DNA of 60,915 bases from Branchiostoma floridae (GCF_000003815.2 NC_049990.1:316612-377526); one strand, 5' to 3'; shown: positions 17,838-31,783, numbered from the stretch's first letter. Notes: a model not told the origin generated them from the letters alone. Made by a program: numbers and translations.

Positions 17838-20800
17838 CTGCAAGGGCAAAGGTCATAGGTCAAGGGCCATGGCTGAAAATGCTAGAGGTCAGGATGTGGG
17901 GTCAAATGCTGCTTGACATGCTGGGAAACATGCAGTATGATTGACAGCTCAGCATGCTGGGATATGTAGATGAGCAAAATGATTGACAGCGTGGCATGCT
18001 GGGATACGTACAGGAGCAGTATGACAGCTTGGCATGCTGGGATATGTAGATGAGCAGTATGATTGACAGCTTGGCATGCTGGGATACATACAGGAGCAAA
18101 ATGATTGACAGCTTGGTATAATGGTTATATGTGGAGAAGGAGACCTCAGCCAACCGTTCACACTTACGCCACATCTTCAGAAAAGACGCTGGAGCCGCAT
18201 GTTCCCCGTTTAGGAACTTTATTCGAACCGACACACAACAAACATGTTTTGCCGTGTGGCTTCCTCAGTGTTATGGGCTCGAATGACAGCTTGGTATAAT
18301 GGGATACATACAGGAGCGGCATGACAGCTTGGTATGCTGGGATACATACAGGAGCAGTATGATTGACAGCTAGGCATGCTGGGATACTCACATAATGGAC
18401 TCGATAGACTTGGGTTTGATGAAGATGGCGACGGGGAAGAGCTGCGCCACCTGCAGACGCTTGATGGCGTTTCCGGAGACGTCCAGGATACAGTGCTTGC
18501 CCTAAGGGGATGGAACCAGAACAGACCAGCACATTAATCAGGGCTTGTGCGGGCTGGGTTTGTTGCCATGGAAACACAATGTGATGTCACACTAACCATG
18601 GCTGGTTCTGTTGCCATGGTGATGAAGTTAAAACATCTCACAGTGAAGTAAAATTTGTGCTTACAAGACATAACATCTCACGTCAAAGAATGACTTCTAA
18701 AGTTTACAGCACTTAACCCTTCAACATGGCTCCTGCATATCAGGTTACCAATGACCAGGAAGAAGCCATATACTATATGTCTCCTTCACAGCTTTGCATG
18801 ATGGAGTTAAGCTTGGAGCATCATGGGAAGTCCTCAGAAATACCACTAAAGCATCATGGGATGCCCTCACAAAACAGATGTGCATCATGGGACTTTTCCC
18901 GCTATCATAGTATGCATAATGGGATAGATATGCGTTTCTACGTCTAGACTGAGGATTCATCTATAATGTGACCTTCATTTGTCATTGCCCGTCTCTGCTA
19001 CTTCTTTAACTGAAGCTACGCTGGTTTTCCGTACAGGTTATTGTACTAACCCCATCTTTAACTGAAGCTACGCTGGTTCTGTACAGGCTATCGTTGTACT
19101 GACCTTATCTGCTACTTCTTTAACTGAAGCTGGTTTTCCGTACAGGTTATCGTTACTAACCCCATCTTTAACTGAAGCTACGCTGGTTCCGTACAGGTTA
19201 TCGTTACTAACCCCATCTTTAACTGAAGCTACGCTGGTTTTCCGTACAGGTTATCGTTACTAACCCCATCTTTAACTGAAGCTACGCTGGTTCCGTACAG
19301 GTTATCGTTGTACTGACCTTATCTGCTACTTCTTTAACTGATGCTATGCTGGTTCCGTACAGGTTATCGTTACTAACCCCATCTTTAACTGAAGCTACGC
19401 TGGTTCTGTACAGGTTATCGTTGTACTGACCTTATCTGCTACTTCTTTAACTGAAGCTACACTGGTTCCATACAGGTTATCATTGTACTGCTGCTGATTT
19501 TCTGTACAGGTTATCGTTACTAACCCCATCTTTAACTGAAGCTACGCTGGTTCCGTACAGGTTATCGTTGTACTGACCTTATCTGCTACTTCTTTAACTG
19601 AAGCTACGCTGGTTCCATACAGGTTATCATTGTACTGCCCCGCCTCGATGAACAGGTGGTTCTGGATGTCCCGTTCCATCTGCTCACGGGAACCCACGAA
19701 GTGGTAATCCCTACCGTCCACCTCGTATTCCCGCTTTGACCGCGTCGTGTCTGTAACCATGGCAACAGTAACTTAGCAACAAGCAGCAGAGCAGCTATAC
19801 AAGAGTGGTGATACTCTCTACAGCTAATGCCGTACATACTCTAAGTAACAAGAGAACGTGTAGCTTTCCTGACACCTGTTATACAAACAGAATATTTTTC
19901 TTACAATCATATGCTGTAATTCCTGACTTTTTCATTGTACTTTCACGTTCACGGTTTTCACGGTGACGACTGTAAAGTGAACTTATCATTACCGATAACA
20001 AATAATTTGTCTTGGTGATGATAACAAATACTATAAGTTCATCGTAAACAAGTAATTCCTAGAACAATGTACATTTTCTCAGACCATGAAAGTTTGGTAC
20101 CGAGAAGACAAAGTGTATATCATCCCATATCAGAACATTTTCCTCACGTGTTACTTGTGCCCTTATAAAAGCAGAAGACTTTATTCACATGGTATACGTT
20201 AGTCCTATAAGTATAAATACAGAGGACTTAACTCATGTGGAACACATATACATGTATCGCATTATTAGTCCTATAAATACAGAAGACTTTACTCACGTGG
20301 TACACAGCTACCGAACTTGTCAGGAAACTCTGAGATGAGGTCATCATTTACGCGGTCCTGGGTAGGAAAAAATGCGAAGTTAACAACGGTCCGACTGTCT
20401 GTCTGTCTGTCCTTCACACACTTCACAGAACAGCATGTTTGTTCCTCTTTTCTTACATACATGTAACAAACTTAGAAGAGTGAAGCACAAACAATGCAAT
20501 TTTAATGTGGTTACAATTTCATGTCTATGTTCTTCCTTCTTTCCCTTCATCCCTCTATCAATTCTCCCCCTAAACTGCTTCCCTCCATCTGTTCTTCTTA
20601 CCTTCAATGGGCCTAGTATGATCACTGGTCTTGTGTATTTCACTGGAAAGAGAGGAGAATTTATGCTGTTATATTTTCTGTTCCAACCTGAGTGTTTCTA
20701 CAGTAAGTACATGTATTACCTCTGGTACAATACTTATAGATCAGCTGAAACTTTATACATGTAGGTTGAAGAATTTATTTGATTCAGCCGATATCATTTT

Positions 20801-23800
20801 CTATGTTTTTTTCTAACAGTTACACTAACGAACTAAGAAGTAATATAATCAAAACTGTTGTCTGAATCATAATGAATAAGCACAACTTTGTGACTGCGGA
20901 AATGCTGTTTGTTTGTTACTTACACTCTTGTTGTACTACAGCTTGTTTGTTTGTTTGTTTGTTACTTACACTCTTGTTGTACAACAGCTTGTTTGTTTGT
21001 TTGTTTGTTACACTCTTGTATTGTACTACAGCTTGTTTGTTTGTTACTTACACTCTTGTTGTACGACAGCTTGTTTGTTTGTTTGTTACTTACACTCTTG
21101 TATTGTACTACAGCTTGTTTGTTTGTTACTTACACTCTTGTTGTACGACAGCTTGTTTGTTTGTTTGTTTGTTACTTACACTCTTGTTGTACAACAGCTT
21201 GTTTGTTTGTTTGTTACTTACACTCTTGTATTGTACTACAGCTTGTTTGTTTGTTACTTACACTCTTGTTGTACGACAGCTTGTTTGTTTGTTTGTTTGT
21301 TTGTTACTTACACTCTTGTTGTACGACAGCTTGTTTGTTTGTTTGTTTGTTACTTACACTCTTGTTGTACGACAGCTTGTTTGTTTGTTTGTTACGTACA
21401 CTCTTGTATTGTACGACAGCTTGTTTGCTTGTTTGTTTGTTTGTTTGTTACTTACACTCTTGTTGTACGACAGCTTCGTAAGACAGAACTGGTTCATCGA
21501 CGCCCCCTGTGAAGAGAACAGCAGAAGTCAGATCAGTTCTCCAGAGTGAGAACAGTGTTAGATAAACAGTGTTATAACTACTGTGCTGGGCTGGGAGAAC
21601 CACACACACAACGTTACAGTCTCCCTTATATGGACCATGCATGGTCACTATGGCAACCGTAGCTATGGTGATGGTCACTATGGCAACCATAGCTATGGTG
21701 ATGGTCACGACAAATGAAACAACAAAGTTTGGACCACACCTAGTCACTATGGCAAATGTAACTATGGTGATGGCCACGACAAATGAAACGTCAAAGTTTG
21801 GACCATGCAGTCACTATGGCGACCGTTACTATGGTGATGGTCACAACAGATGAGTGCCACACTTTGGATTTTTCCTTTATGGGTAGATTTTTTTGTTTTT
21901 AATCAATCAAAGTTCAATTTACAGGGAAATAATGCTTACAACAGTATGGATCTATATGTACTTATAAGGATACACAATCATGATACAGAAATGCCATGAA
22001 ACACTTATGTTCATGCCCACATTCCACATGCAGAGGAACATTAAATAAATAATTCTCTCATTGTCAAACAAAGGTCCGGGGTCATACAGATGACCTGATG
22101 TCACTCTGATGTACTCGGAAATCTTGAGCAACGTTTCACTTCAACATCCATGAAGTTTAGACACCAAAGGTAGTGAGATTCGAGAGATAAGAGTTGCCCA
22201 GATAACTGGATAGGTTTGTAAAAATTCACGAATCTGCTTGAGTAAATGTCATTTTGCATGATTCAGTTCAACATTTTTGATTTGACTTCCATAACTTTTG
22301 CACTGTGAACTGTTGTGAATGATATATAAATACTAATACTCCAATTCAGTATATTCACTTTTAGGACTTAACATTGGCTCGAAAGTTCATTCCTTCACAA
22401 AGACTGGATTTGGACAGTAGATATTTGTTCGGTCCAATGTTTGAAGCAATTTGGAACCGTTATTTCCAACACAGAAGGATTCAGATTGTTCATGTTGAGC
22501 GTTGCTCTTAGACATTTGTGACATCAAATCACCCCATCAGAAACAGAGCTAGGAGATAAACTCATGCAGACAGAGTTTGAAGAAAGGAAAGCAGAAAAGA
22601 CTGGCAAGCTGAACGGATGCAGGAGGACAGAGGGAAGGATTTACCCTCCGATTCGCCAGTAATTTCACCTGAGTGACAGAAGGAATGAAGACAAGATGGA
22701 GGAAAAGTCAAGCATGTGGCAAAATGACATGAATGATGTAAAAATGACGAGGAAAGATGAAAAAGCAAACTTTGCAAAACATGAAAACTTTGAATTACAT
22801 GGTTTAAAACATTCTGAATGTAAAACTATAAATATCACATGTAGGGAGTAGATGTGTATTTTGTGGACTTTGTGGAAAACAAACAAAATAAACAACAGGA
22901 AGGGAAACAGGAGGGAGATATAGAGACAAAGGTGACATCTGGAGATCTCTAGAGGAGATACAGAGTACAGAGAAAGGTGTAACATTGAAAGAGATGATAT
23001 AGAGATGGATGTAACATTTAGAAAGGGGATACAGGTGAGGAGATTACCTACATGTAGAGAGGTGATATAGAGACAGATGCAACAATTTGACATGGGACAG
23101 AGGGAGAGGTGACAAAAGAGAAAAGTGGACATCTAGAGAGGGGATACAGGCGAGGTGATTATCTACATGTAGTGAGGTGATATAGAGACAGATGCAGGGC
23201 TTTAGCCAGCTCGAAATTTTTTTCTGTCAGCCAATTACAATCGTCGCGAAAACCGCGAAAATTAATTAGAAGGACTGAACTGGGACCTTGAAAAATGGGT
23301 TTTAATGAGATTATCGTATGCGAAAGGGCGCCGACACACATTGTCAACAATCATAACAATAGCAAAACAAACAGTGTGTGGCTTTTACAGCCGTGGACAG
23401 CATCCCCCCAAGCCGCCTGTAGCTTCCACCAAGGAATTTTGTCCGTCAAGGTTGACGGATTGGTTTTAAAATTTTTCCGTCAGACGCAGCACATTTCCGT
23501 CAATTGACGGGAAAACGGACGCTGGCTAGAGCCCTGGACAGATGTAACAATTTGACATGGGACAGACGGAGAGGTGACAAAAGAGAAAAGTGGGCATCTA
23601 GAGAGGTGATTTAAAGCAGGACGTGACAACTTGTGAGACGGGACAAGAGAAATGTGCAACATCTAGAGAAGTGTAGGGACATCTAAACCATGAGGTCTGC
23701 GAGAAAAAATGAGTGAGAGTGAGTTCAGAGAGAGAGAGAGAAAGAAAGAGTGAGAGATAGAGAGAATGACAGACAGAAGTCATTCAGAAAGAAGTATAGA

Positions 23801-26800
23801 AGTATCAAGCCTCTTTGGCCAAGACATTTTGCATGTTTGTAAGGGAAACCTCTATATACTGCAAGTGCACACAGTAATAGTGCATCCGGAGAATTCATCA
23901 ATAGTGGCAAAATTCTGGCTGCAAAGAGGCTGATTTGACAGAATGGACTAAAGTTGAGATTGAGAACGGGACAGAAACAGGTTTGAAACTGCACAGAAAC
24001 AGAGTGGTTTGATTATGGACAGTGGAAAACGTGCTGTAAAAGAAGACTGAGGTGATGTGAGAGACTTTCAAGAGGTTAGACGAATGTTTCAGTTGAAAAG
24101 TTTCAGTATGAGCATGTTTTGGGGGTTTTACTGTTAGATCAGGCTAGGAGACTTCAAGCTTCCTTTAATGCTAGTTCACCTTTGTGCGCGGGGTAACCTA
24201 TATCCGTTGTTTTTCAAAATAGGATATCTAGGAACATCAAGCCGACGGGTGGTAGTTTTAAACTGCAATATACTGAAAATATTGCAATTTGAAACCAACG
24301 TGACATCCCCAAATACCCTGTTTTTAAAAGCAATGGTTATAGGTTACCCAACAGATAAAGGTGAACTAGCATTACAGCAAAATAAAAAGCACAGCTACAT
24401 TTGTACATGCAAATCAAGGAAACTAGAACAACCATACAGGAAGAACTTAAAGCTGACTGTTAGCAGCAGAGTCAGTATTAGAATGCAGAATTCTGTATCG
24501 AGTATTAGAGAGCATATTTCTATATCAGTTCAGCATAAAGGATTTTGCATTCCCAGTTCTAGTTGAAGCAGCAGTTACTAAACAGTAAGAAGTAGATTTA
24601 GAGTCAGTCCTGTGAGTTGCTTAGAAGGGAGACTGTTGTTATTTACCAGAGGGAGGGAGGAAGACATAACAGGGAGGAAACCAAGCCTGGAACAGAGTTC
24701 CTATGTTTCGCCATGGGTAATTTTGGTGTTGTCAGTTACTCTTTGGTTCGGCCAAAGGTCAAACTCTCTACAAGGTCCATTTTTGTTATAAAAAGATGAA
24801 CCAAGAAGAATCAAGGGAATTGACTGTTCCAGGCTAGGCTGAGAGGAACTGCAGGATAGGAGGCGCTGGTGAGTGGAGTGTGAGGATGTTGGTAGAAACT
24901 GCAGGATAGGAGGCGCTGGTGTATGAATGTTGGTAGGAACTGCAGGATAGGAGGCGCTGGTGTATGGATGTTGGTAGGAACTGCAGGATAGGAGGCGCTG
25001 GTGTATGAATGTTGGTAGGAACTGCAGGATAGGAGGCGCTGGTGTATAAATGTTGGTAGGAACTGCAGGATAGGAGGCGCTGTTGTATGGAGTGTGAGGA
25101 TGTTGGTAGGAACTGCAGGATAGGAGGCGCTGGTGTATGAATGTTGGTAGGAACTGCAGGATAGGAGGCGCAGTTGTATGGAGTGTGAGGATGTTGGTAG
25201 GAACTGCAGGATAGGAGGCGCAGTTGTATGCGGCGTGAGGATGCTGGTAGGAACGGCAAACTTACGGTAGCTACTCTCGCTATCACTGGCGTTAGTGGAC
25301 ACTTCTGTGGGAGCAATGCAGGGGGTCAGATATACACGCAACTTCTACTGAGGGTACCCAGGTACGATTTCTACCGAGGGTACCCTGGTACAACTTGTAC
25401 CGAGGGTACCCAGGTGCAGCAACTGAAGGTACAACTTCTACAGGTACTGATGGTACCTAGGTACCATGGTAATGTCTGCTGGTACTGAGGCTACCACAAA
25501 TGAGACCAAAGTACCCTCCAAAAGTTACCCAGGTACCTCAGTAATTTCTGAAGGTACCGACAATACCACAAGTACCAACAGTAAAGACCTCAGTACCCTC
25601 GTACTAATTATAAGTACCTGAGTTACCCCAGTTCCATACACAAAGGGAAAAAGGATCTTCCTACACTGCTATTCTTTCAGTTTTTCATGATATTCATTTT
25701 CATAAAAACAACAGAGTTTAGCTCCACAGAGGAAGACCCTTTCTGCCGAGGAATAGCACAAACAGAGGACTGGACCAGGTGCTGCACATGACTGGTCTCA
25801 ACTGGGGCTATAGGCCAGGACTGCAAGGAACATTCTACAGTAAAAATCAACTTTTTTCTTTTTTTGATGGAAAACATCTGCACCATCATCAATCCTCTGT
25901 TTGTGTTGTGCAAATGTATGACATCATCAGCAAACAACAACATTAACAACATTCTATCAGCACAGTGAAGACACCGACACCCACTCCTCAGTAACTAATA
26001 ACGACTGCACATGTTTAGGTACTGTTGATGAAGGTTTAAGTAATGAATACTCATTGCAGCAGTTACCCAATTGACCAAAGACAGCAGAAGCTGTCAGAAA
26101 TGTTTCACCATTTACAAATCTTAATCCAGCTGCTGGAGTAACTTTCGTATTGAGTTTCCGGGGGTCAATGTTGGCAAATACACTTTTCATGTTGTCTTTT
26201 TTCCAAGACATTTGGTCAGACGTCTTTCGGTTTTCCATTTTGAGGCGCCACAAGTTGGCCAAAGCCTTCAGGTGTTTTGTTACGTCTTGGCAGACGTCTT
26301 AAGGTTCTGAGGAGCGAGTTTGCGGCGGACAGTCAGAGCGGGCCACACCTTCCCAGCAGTCACTGTTGGACACAGATTTGCCATCATGTCTGGTGGCCAC
26401 TGCTCCCAGGGCAGCAGGGAGAGGAGAGAGAGGAGGACATAACATCACTACATCACCCTTGACCTTTAACCTCTAACACTAAACCCCTGACCTCTGGCCA
26501 CAGTGGCCACCAGACACAGTTTCAAAACCTTGTCTGGTGGCCACTACTCCATAAGCGGCAGGGAGAAGAGAGCAAAAAAGGGACCGCTTAACCCCTTAAC
26601 CTCTGACATTTCACCCCTTACCCCTGACACTTACGACTTCCAAATAACACTTTGCCCCTAACCTAAACAAGAATTACTATTCAGGCTGCAGGGAGGAGAG
26701 ACAGGATACAACCTCTGACCCTGACCTCTCACCTTTAAACCCTACCCTTACAAAGGCAGTACAGAGGGAAAACATCACAGATGTGAGAGGAACACAGGAT

Positions 26801-29800
26801 ACTCACGCTCCATATCACTTGTGTCCATGTCGGAATCTTTGTTCTTGTAGAAGGGGAATTTCCGCGACAAAACCAGGTTTTTCTTCCTTTTGTCGCTCAA
26901 TGATGACTGCAGGAAGAAAAACACTCAGCATCAACACCTTTAAGTTGTAACTACTCAAACACTCAGCACCAATACTTAGTTATGTTGTAACTACGGTCAA
27001 TAAAAACAGACCTGCTGGGCAGCCACAGGGACATGTTGTCAGGAAAGATATATGACCTATGACCTACCCTGCTCCCAGGCTCGAGTGTTCCTCTGGTGAA
27101 CTTGACTTGTTTCAACCGTGCTCTTTCTTTCCTCTCCACTCTGCAGAAACAAAGCCACAAAGTTTGTCAAACTCTCACCAACACTCTTTTTTTCTTATGC
27201 ACCACCACCAGCCACACTACCGTCACCTCCCTGGCCAGGATACCCCGTAGTGGGTTTTGGCCAGTATTGATATAGATAAATAGAACACAACACAGCAACT
27301 GTAACAGCTGTAACAACTGTAGACACACACGTACAATAGTAACCATCGTAACAGTCTGTGATGACAACAGTAATCATTATGAAAACAGTAACCATGGCAG
27401 CAGTAACCATAACAGCAGAAACCCTGACAGCAGTAACCATGACAACTGCAAACATAACAGTAACCGTGACAGCAGTAACCATGACAGTATTAACCATGAC
27501 AACAGTAACTATAACAGCAGTAACCATGACAATAGTAACTTAAACAACTGTAACTATTACAGCAGTGACTACAACAACAGTAACCATGGCAGCAGTAACC
27601 ATGACAACAGTAACCATGCCTACCTCCTCTTGCTGGGGATAACTCCGAGGCCCTCCTCCTCGCCGGTTGCCGTGACGAGCCGCGCCTGCCACCACTCGTC
27701 GTCGCTGGCGTTCACGACGTGCAGAATGTCGCCGAACTTGAAGCTGAGTCCCTGGCTCGGCAGGCCGCTGTCCTTCGTCTTATCGTAGTCAAACAGAGCT
27801 CTGCAGTGAAATACACCTCAATCAACAACACAACATTTCTAACAAAACCCTAACCCTACCCTATCCAACCCCAACCACAACCCTGGCTCGGCAGGCCACT
27901 GTCCATCGTCTTGTCATCAGCAACATTTCTAACCCAACCCCTACCCAGCCCTAACCCCAACAGACAGGCCGCTGTCCTTCGTCTTGTCATAGTTAAACAG
28001 ACGACTCAATAAAATGACACAAAATCACTTCCTCACGTGTAACTACTACCATATGACATTGCCAAGAAATATGCTTGTTGCCCAGGCAACAGTTCCCATG
28101 GTAACAGGCGTACTCACCTAACGTAGAGCGAGCGTTTCTGGCTGGTCTTGAGGCTGCCCGGGCTGACCGAGCTGTTCATCATCTGTTCCCGAAGGTCGTG
28201 GATCTTCGCCTCAAACCGGTTATAATCTGAAACATAAAACAGAACAAACCGGTTATAATCTGCAACATAAACCAGTACAAACCGGTTACACAAACCAGAA
28301 CAAACCGGTTATAATCTGTAACACAAACCAGTACAAACCGGTTATAATCTCTAACATAAACCAGAACAAACCGGTTGTAATCTCTAACATAAACCAGAAC
28401 AAACCGGTTGTAATCTGCAACATAAACCAGTACAAACCGGTTACACAAACCAGAACAAACCGGTTATAATCTCTAACATAAACCAGAATAAACCGGTTAT
28501 AATCTCTAACATAAACCAGAACAAACCGGTTATAATCTCTAACATAAACCAGAAGAAACCAGTTATAATCTCTAACATAAACCAGAACAACCGGTTGTAA
28601 TCTCTAACATAAACCAGTAAAAACTGGTTACATAATGAATCATCAAACAAGAAAAAATCAGTTATTATCTGGAATACAAACTGATAACACAAACCAGTAC
28701 ACACCAATTGCACAAACTAGAAGAAACCATTTACGCAAACCAGTACACACCGGTTACCAGAATACAAAACTGCCATGTTAATGTGAACAAAGGCCATGAT
28801 GGCAGCTGGTCATGTGACTGTGTCATGTGACCTACTGCGTCATGTGACTGTGTCATGTGACTGATCATGTGACCTACCTTCTGGCCTGTACTGGGCGACG
28901 ATGGTGACTGTGTCATGTGACTGGTCATGTGACCTACCTTCTGGCCTGTACTGGGCAACAATGGTGACTGCGTCATGTGACTGTGTCATGTGACTGATCA
29001 TGTGACCTACCTTCTGGCCTGTACTGGGCGACGATGGTGACTGTGTCATGTGACCTACCTTCTGGCCTGTACTGGGCGACGATGGTGACCGCGTCATGTG
29101 ACTGGTCATGTGACTGATCATGTGACCTACCTTCTGGCCTGTATTGGGCGACGATGGTGACTGCGTCATGTGACTGGTCATGTGACTGATCATGTGACCT
29201 ACCTTCTGGCCTGTACTGGGTGACAATGGTGACTGTGTCATGTGACTGATCATGTGACCTACCTTCTGGCCTGTACTGGGCGACGATGGTGACTGTGTCA
29301 TGTGACTGGTCATGTGACTGTGTCATGTGACCTACCTTCTGGCCTGTACTGGGCGACGATGGTGACCGCGTCAGGTGACTGGTCATGTGACTGATCATGT
29401 GACCTACCTTCTGGCCTGTATTGGGCGACGATGGTGACTGCGTCATGTGACTGGTCATGTGACTGGTCATGTGACTGATCATGTGACCTACCTTCTGGCC
29501 TGTACTGGGCGACGGTGACTGCGTCATGTGACTGGTCATGTGACTGATCATGTGACCTACCTTCTGGCCTGTACTGGGCGACGATGGTGACTGCGTCATG
29601 TGACTGGTCATGTGACTGGTCATGTGACTGATCATGCGACCTACCTTCTGGCCTGTACTGGGCGACGATGGTGACTGCGTCTCCGGCGCCCTTCAGCGCG
29701 GCTGCCGCTTCTTCATGTGTGGCGGTGGACAAGTCTTCTCCGTTTACCTGCAGCAGGGGAAACATTCAAGGGGGGTTAGGTCATCACCAGCCAAGCACAG

Positions 29801-31752
29801 GGGCTTCACCAGCCAACAAAAACAACTGTATGAGACCAAAGGCCTTCCCCGTTTACCTACAGCAGTGGAAACATTCACAGGGGGTGAGGTCATCGCACGG
29901 CTAACACAAGCTAATCACATGGGGCTAGGTCATCGCACGGATTACACAAGGCACCAAAACAACTGTATGAGACCAAAGGACAACAACAAGACTGGCAATA
30001 AAAATGTATTATTGCCATGACGACGATTGAGGGTACAACAATACAGCTCAAATCAGAAATAGACTGGAACTTCCCTGTCGCACTATCCCTGGCACAATAT
30101 ACTAGCCCACCTGTAACATAAACCTACAGCCAGCAGAAATGTACTATCCCCGGTACAGCACAATGGTCTGCCAGTGACCTAAACCTACAGCTGAGCACTA
30201 CAGAAGTATTTCCTGTCTGCCTGTGGCCTATGGCTTGAATAAGCTCTAGAAAAGAAAATGTATCCTTCATAACATAACATAACAACCAAGGCAACGTGAT
30301 CCATTGTGCAGAGTTCCCTGTCTAGTTTCAAAGGACAAATTCCTCCAGGGAGGAAGTGTGACCTACATTCCACCATTGCATACCAGAGGTACATCTGGAA
30401 CAGATTTGGGGGGGGAGGGCTTGCATACCCAGCATACTGCATTCCTGTGGAAATGCCTGTGCAATTCCTAGAATTTTTGCAGACTGAATGCTATACAAGT
30501 TCCTCCAGGGAGGAAGTGTGACCTAAATTCCACCATTGCATACCAGAGATACATCTGGAACAGATTTGGGGAGGGGGGGAGGGCTTGCATACCCAGCATA
30601 CTGCATTCCTGTGGAAATGCCTGTGCAATTCCTAGAATTTTTGCAGACTGAATGCAATATATACCACTTGACGACTCCCCTGAGGCGTCGTCAAAAACAA
30701 CTGTGTGAGACCACAGGCCCCACAAAAATGTCGGATGTAGATGTTGGTGGGTGGGGAACAGCTTTGCTGTGGACGCTGGCCTGTGAGCGATGAGGGAAGC
30801 TACTCAGAGGCATTTCTTTAACCCAGCTTTGACTGGCTGTATTTACATCCACAATAATAAGCTTATGAAGGTTCCACTGATGGTCAAATGTTCTAACGTT
30901 ACACCCTACTTCTGGAATTTTTGGTAAAACGTGGAAAGTAGCTACAACGACCACATATACTGTTTGGGTGGCTTGTATTTGCTTTACAGCAGCACTGGAA
31001 AGCAGAGATTGTCTACCAGGTCTGCATGAAGACACACCACCAGAAGAAAGCTAACGGTTACCTAAGATAGTGGTTAGTGGGGCAGGCCGGAGGCTTTTCA
31101 GTTTTGATGGACACACACTTTGTAAATACAAAACACAGCACAGCATAGCACAGACAGCAATCAAGGTTATATATCATTACGGCTGGAGGTTATGATTGAA
31201 ACTGCCTATGATTTGCCATTCTAAGGTTAAAGGTCGTTCATCACCATGGCAACCCTCACCGATAAGATCTGGTCTCCTCTCCTGAGCTCCCCGCTGAGGT
31301 CAGCGACCCCTCCGGCCAGGATGAAGGAGATGAAGATGCCCTCCCCATCTTCTCCTCCAACGATGTTGAACCCCAGCCCGGTGTTCCCTTTCTTCAAGGT
31401 CACGGTACGAGGTTCCCTGGATAAACATATAGGAAAAAAAACATAAGTATACTGTCACTTTACTGTGCCCCCCTCCCCACAGCCCAGTGTTCCCTCTCTT
31501 CAAGGTCACAGTACGAGGTTCCCAGGACAAACATAGGAAAAATCATAAGTACAGAACACAATTTACTGTGCCCCCCTCCCCACAATGTTGAAACTCAGCA
31601 AGGTCACGGTGCAAGGTTCCATGAACGAAAACAGAAATCGTTATGCAAATTTGACTGTTACAGTAACCTCACCCCCCACCATGGAGGGGACACATGAGGA
31701 AAACAGTATTATTCAGAGAAAACATACACCTTACTAACTTTCTTACACGCAC

Positions 31753-31783
<31 letters not shown>

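Noticed and set aside
20872-21549. Three overlapping plus-strand frames of 190-225 codons rich in LFVC
   Set aside because: They are translations of the exon O minisatellite in three frames; all frames are open because the repeat lacks stops, so this is not coding evidence.
22665-23132. A 155-codon minus-strand frame rich in Ser, Leu and Phe
   Set aside because: It is the complement of an AG-rich minisatellite and ends without splice sites or conserved sequence.
24811-25341. Frames of 160-176 codons with [10 protein letters not shown] repeats
   Set aside because: Minisatellite read-through beyond exon N. Only 25266-25304 matches DLG.
25677-25952. Minus-strand [10 protein letters not shown], resembling the reverse transcriptase YADD box
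   Set aside because: No other reverse transcriptase motif surrounds it and the frame is short, so the match is probably accidental.
28815-29644. Array of direct repeats with spacers resembling a CRISPR locus
   Set aside because: Repeats and spacers are both repetitive, copy part of a PDZ exon and lie in a eukaryotic intron. No cas genes are present. The same reasoning excludes the other arrays.
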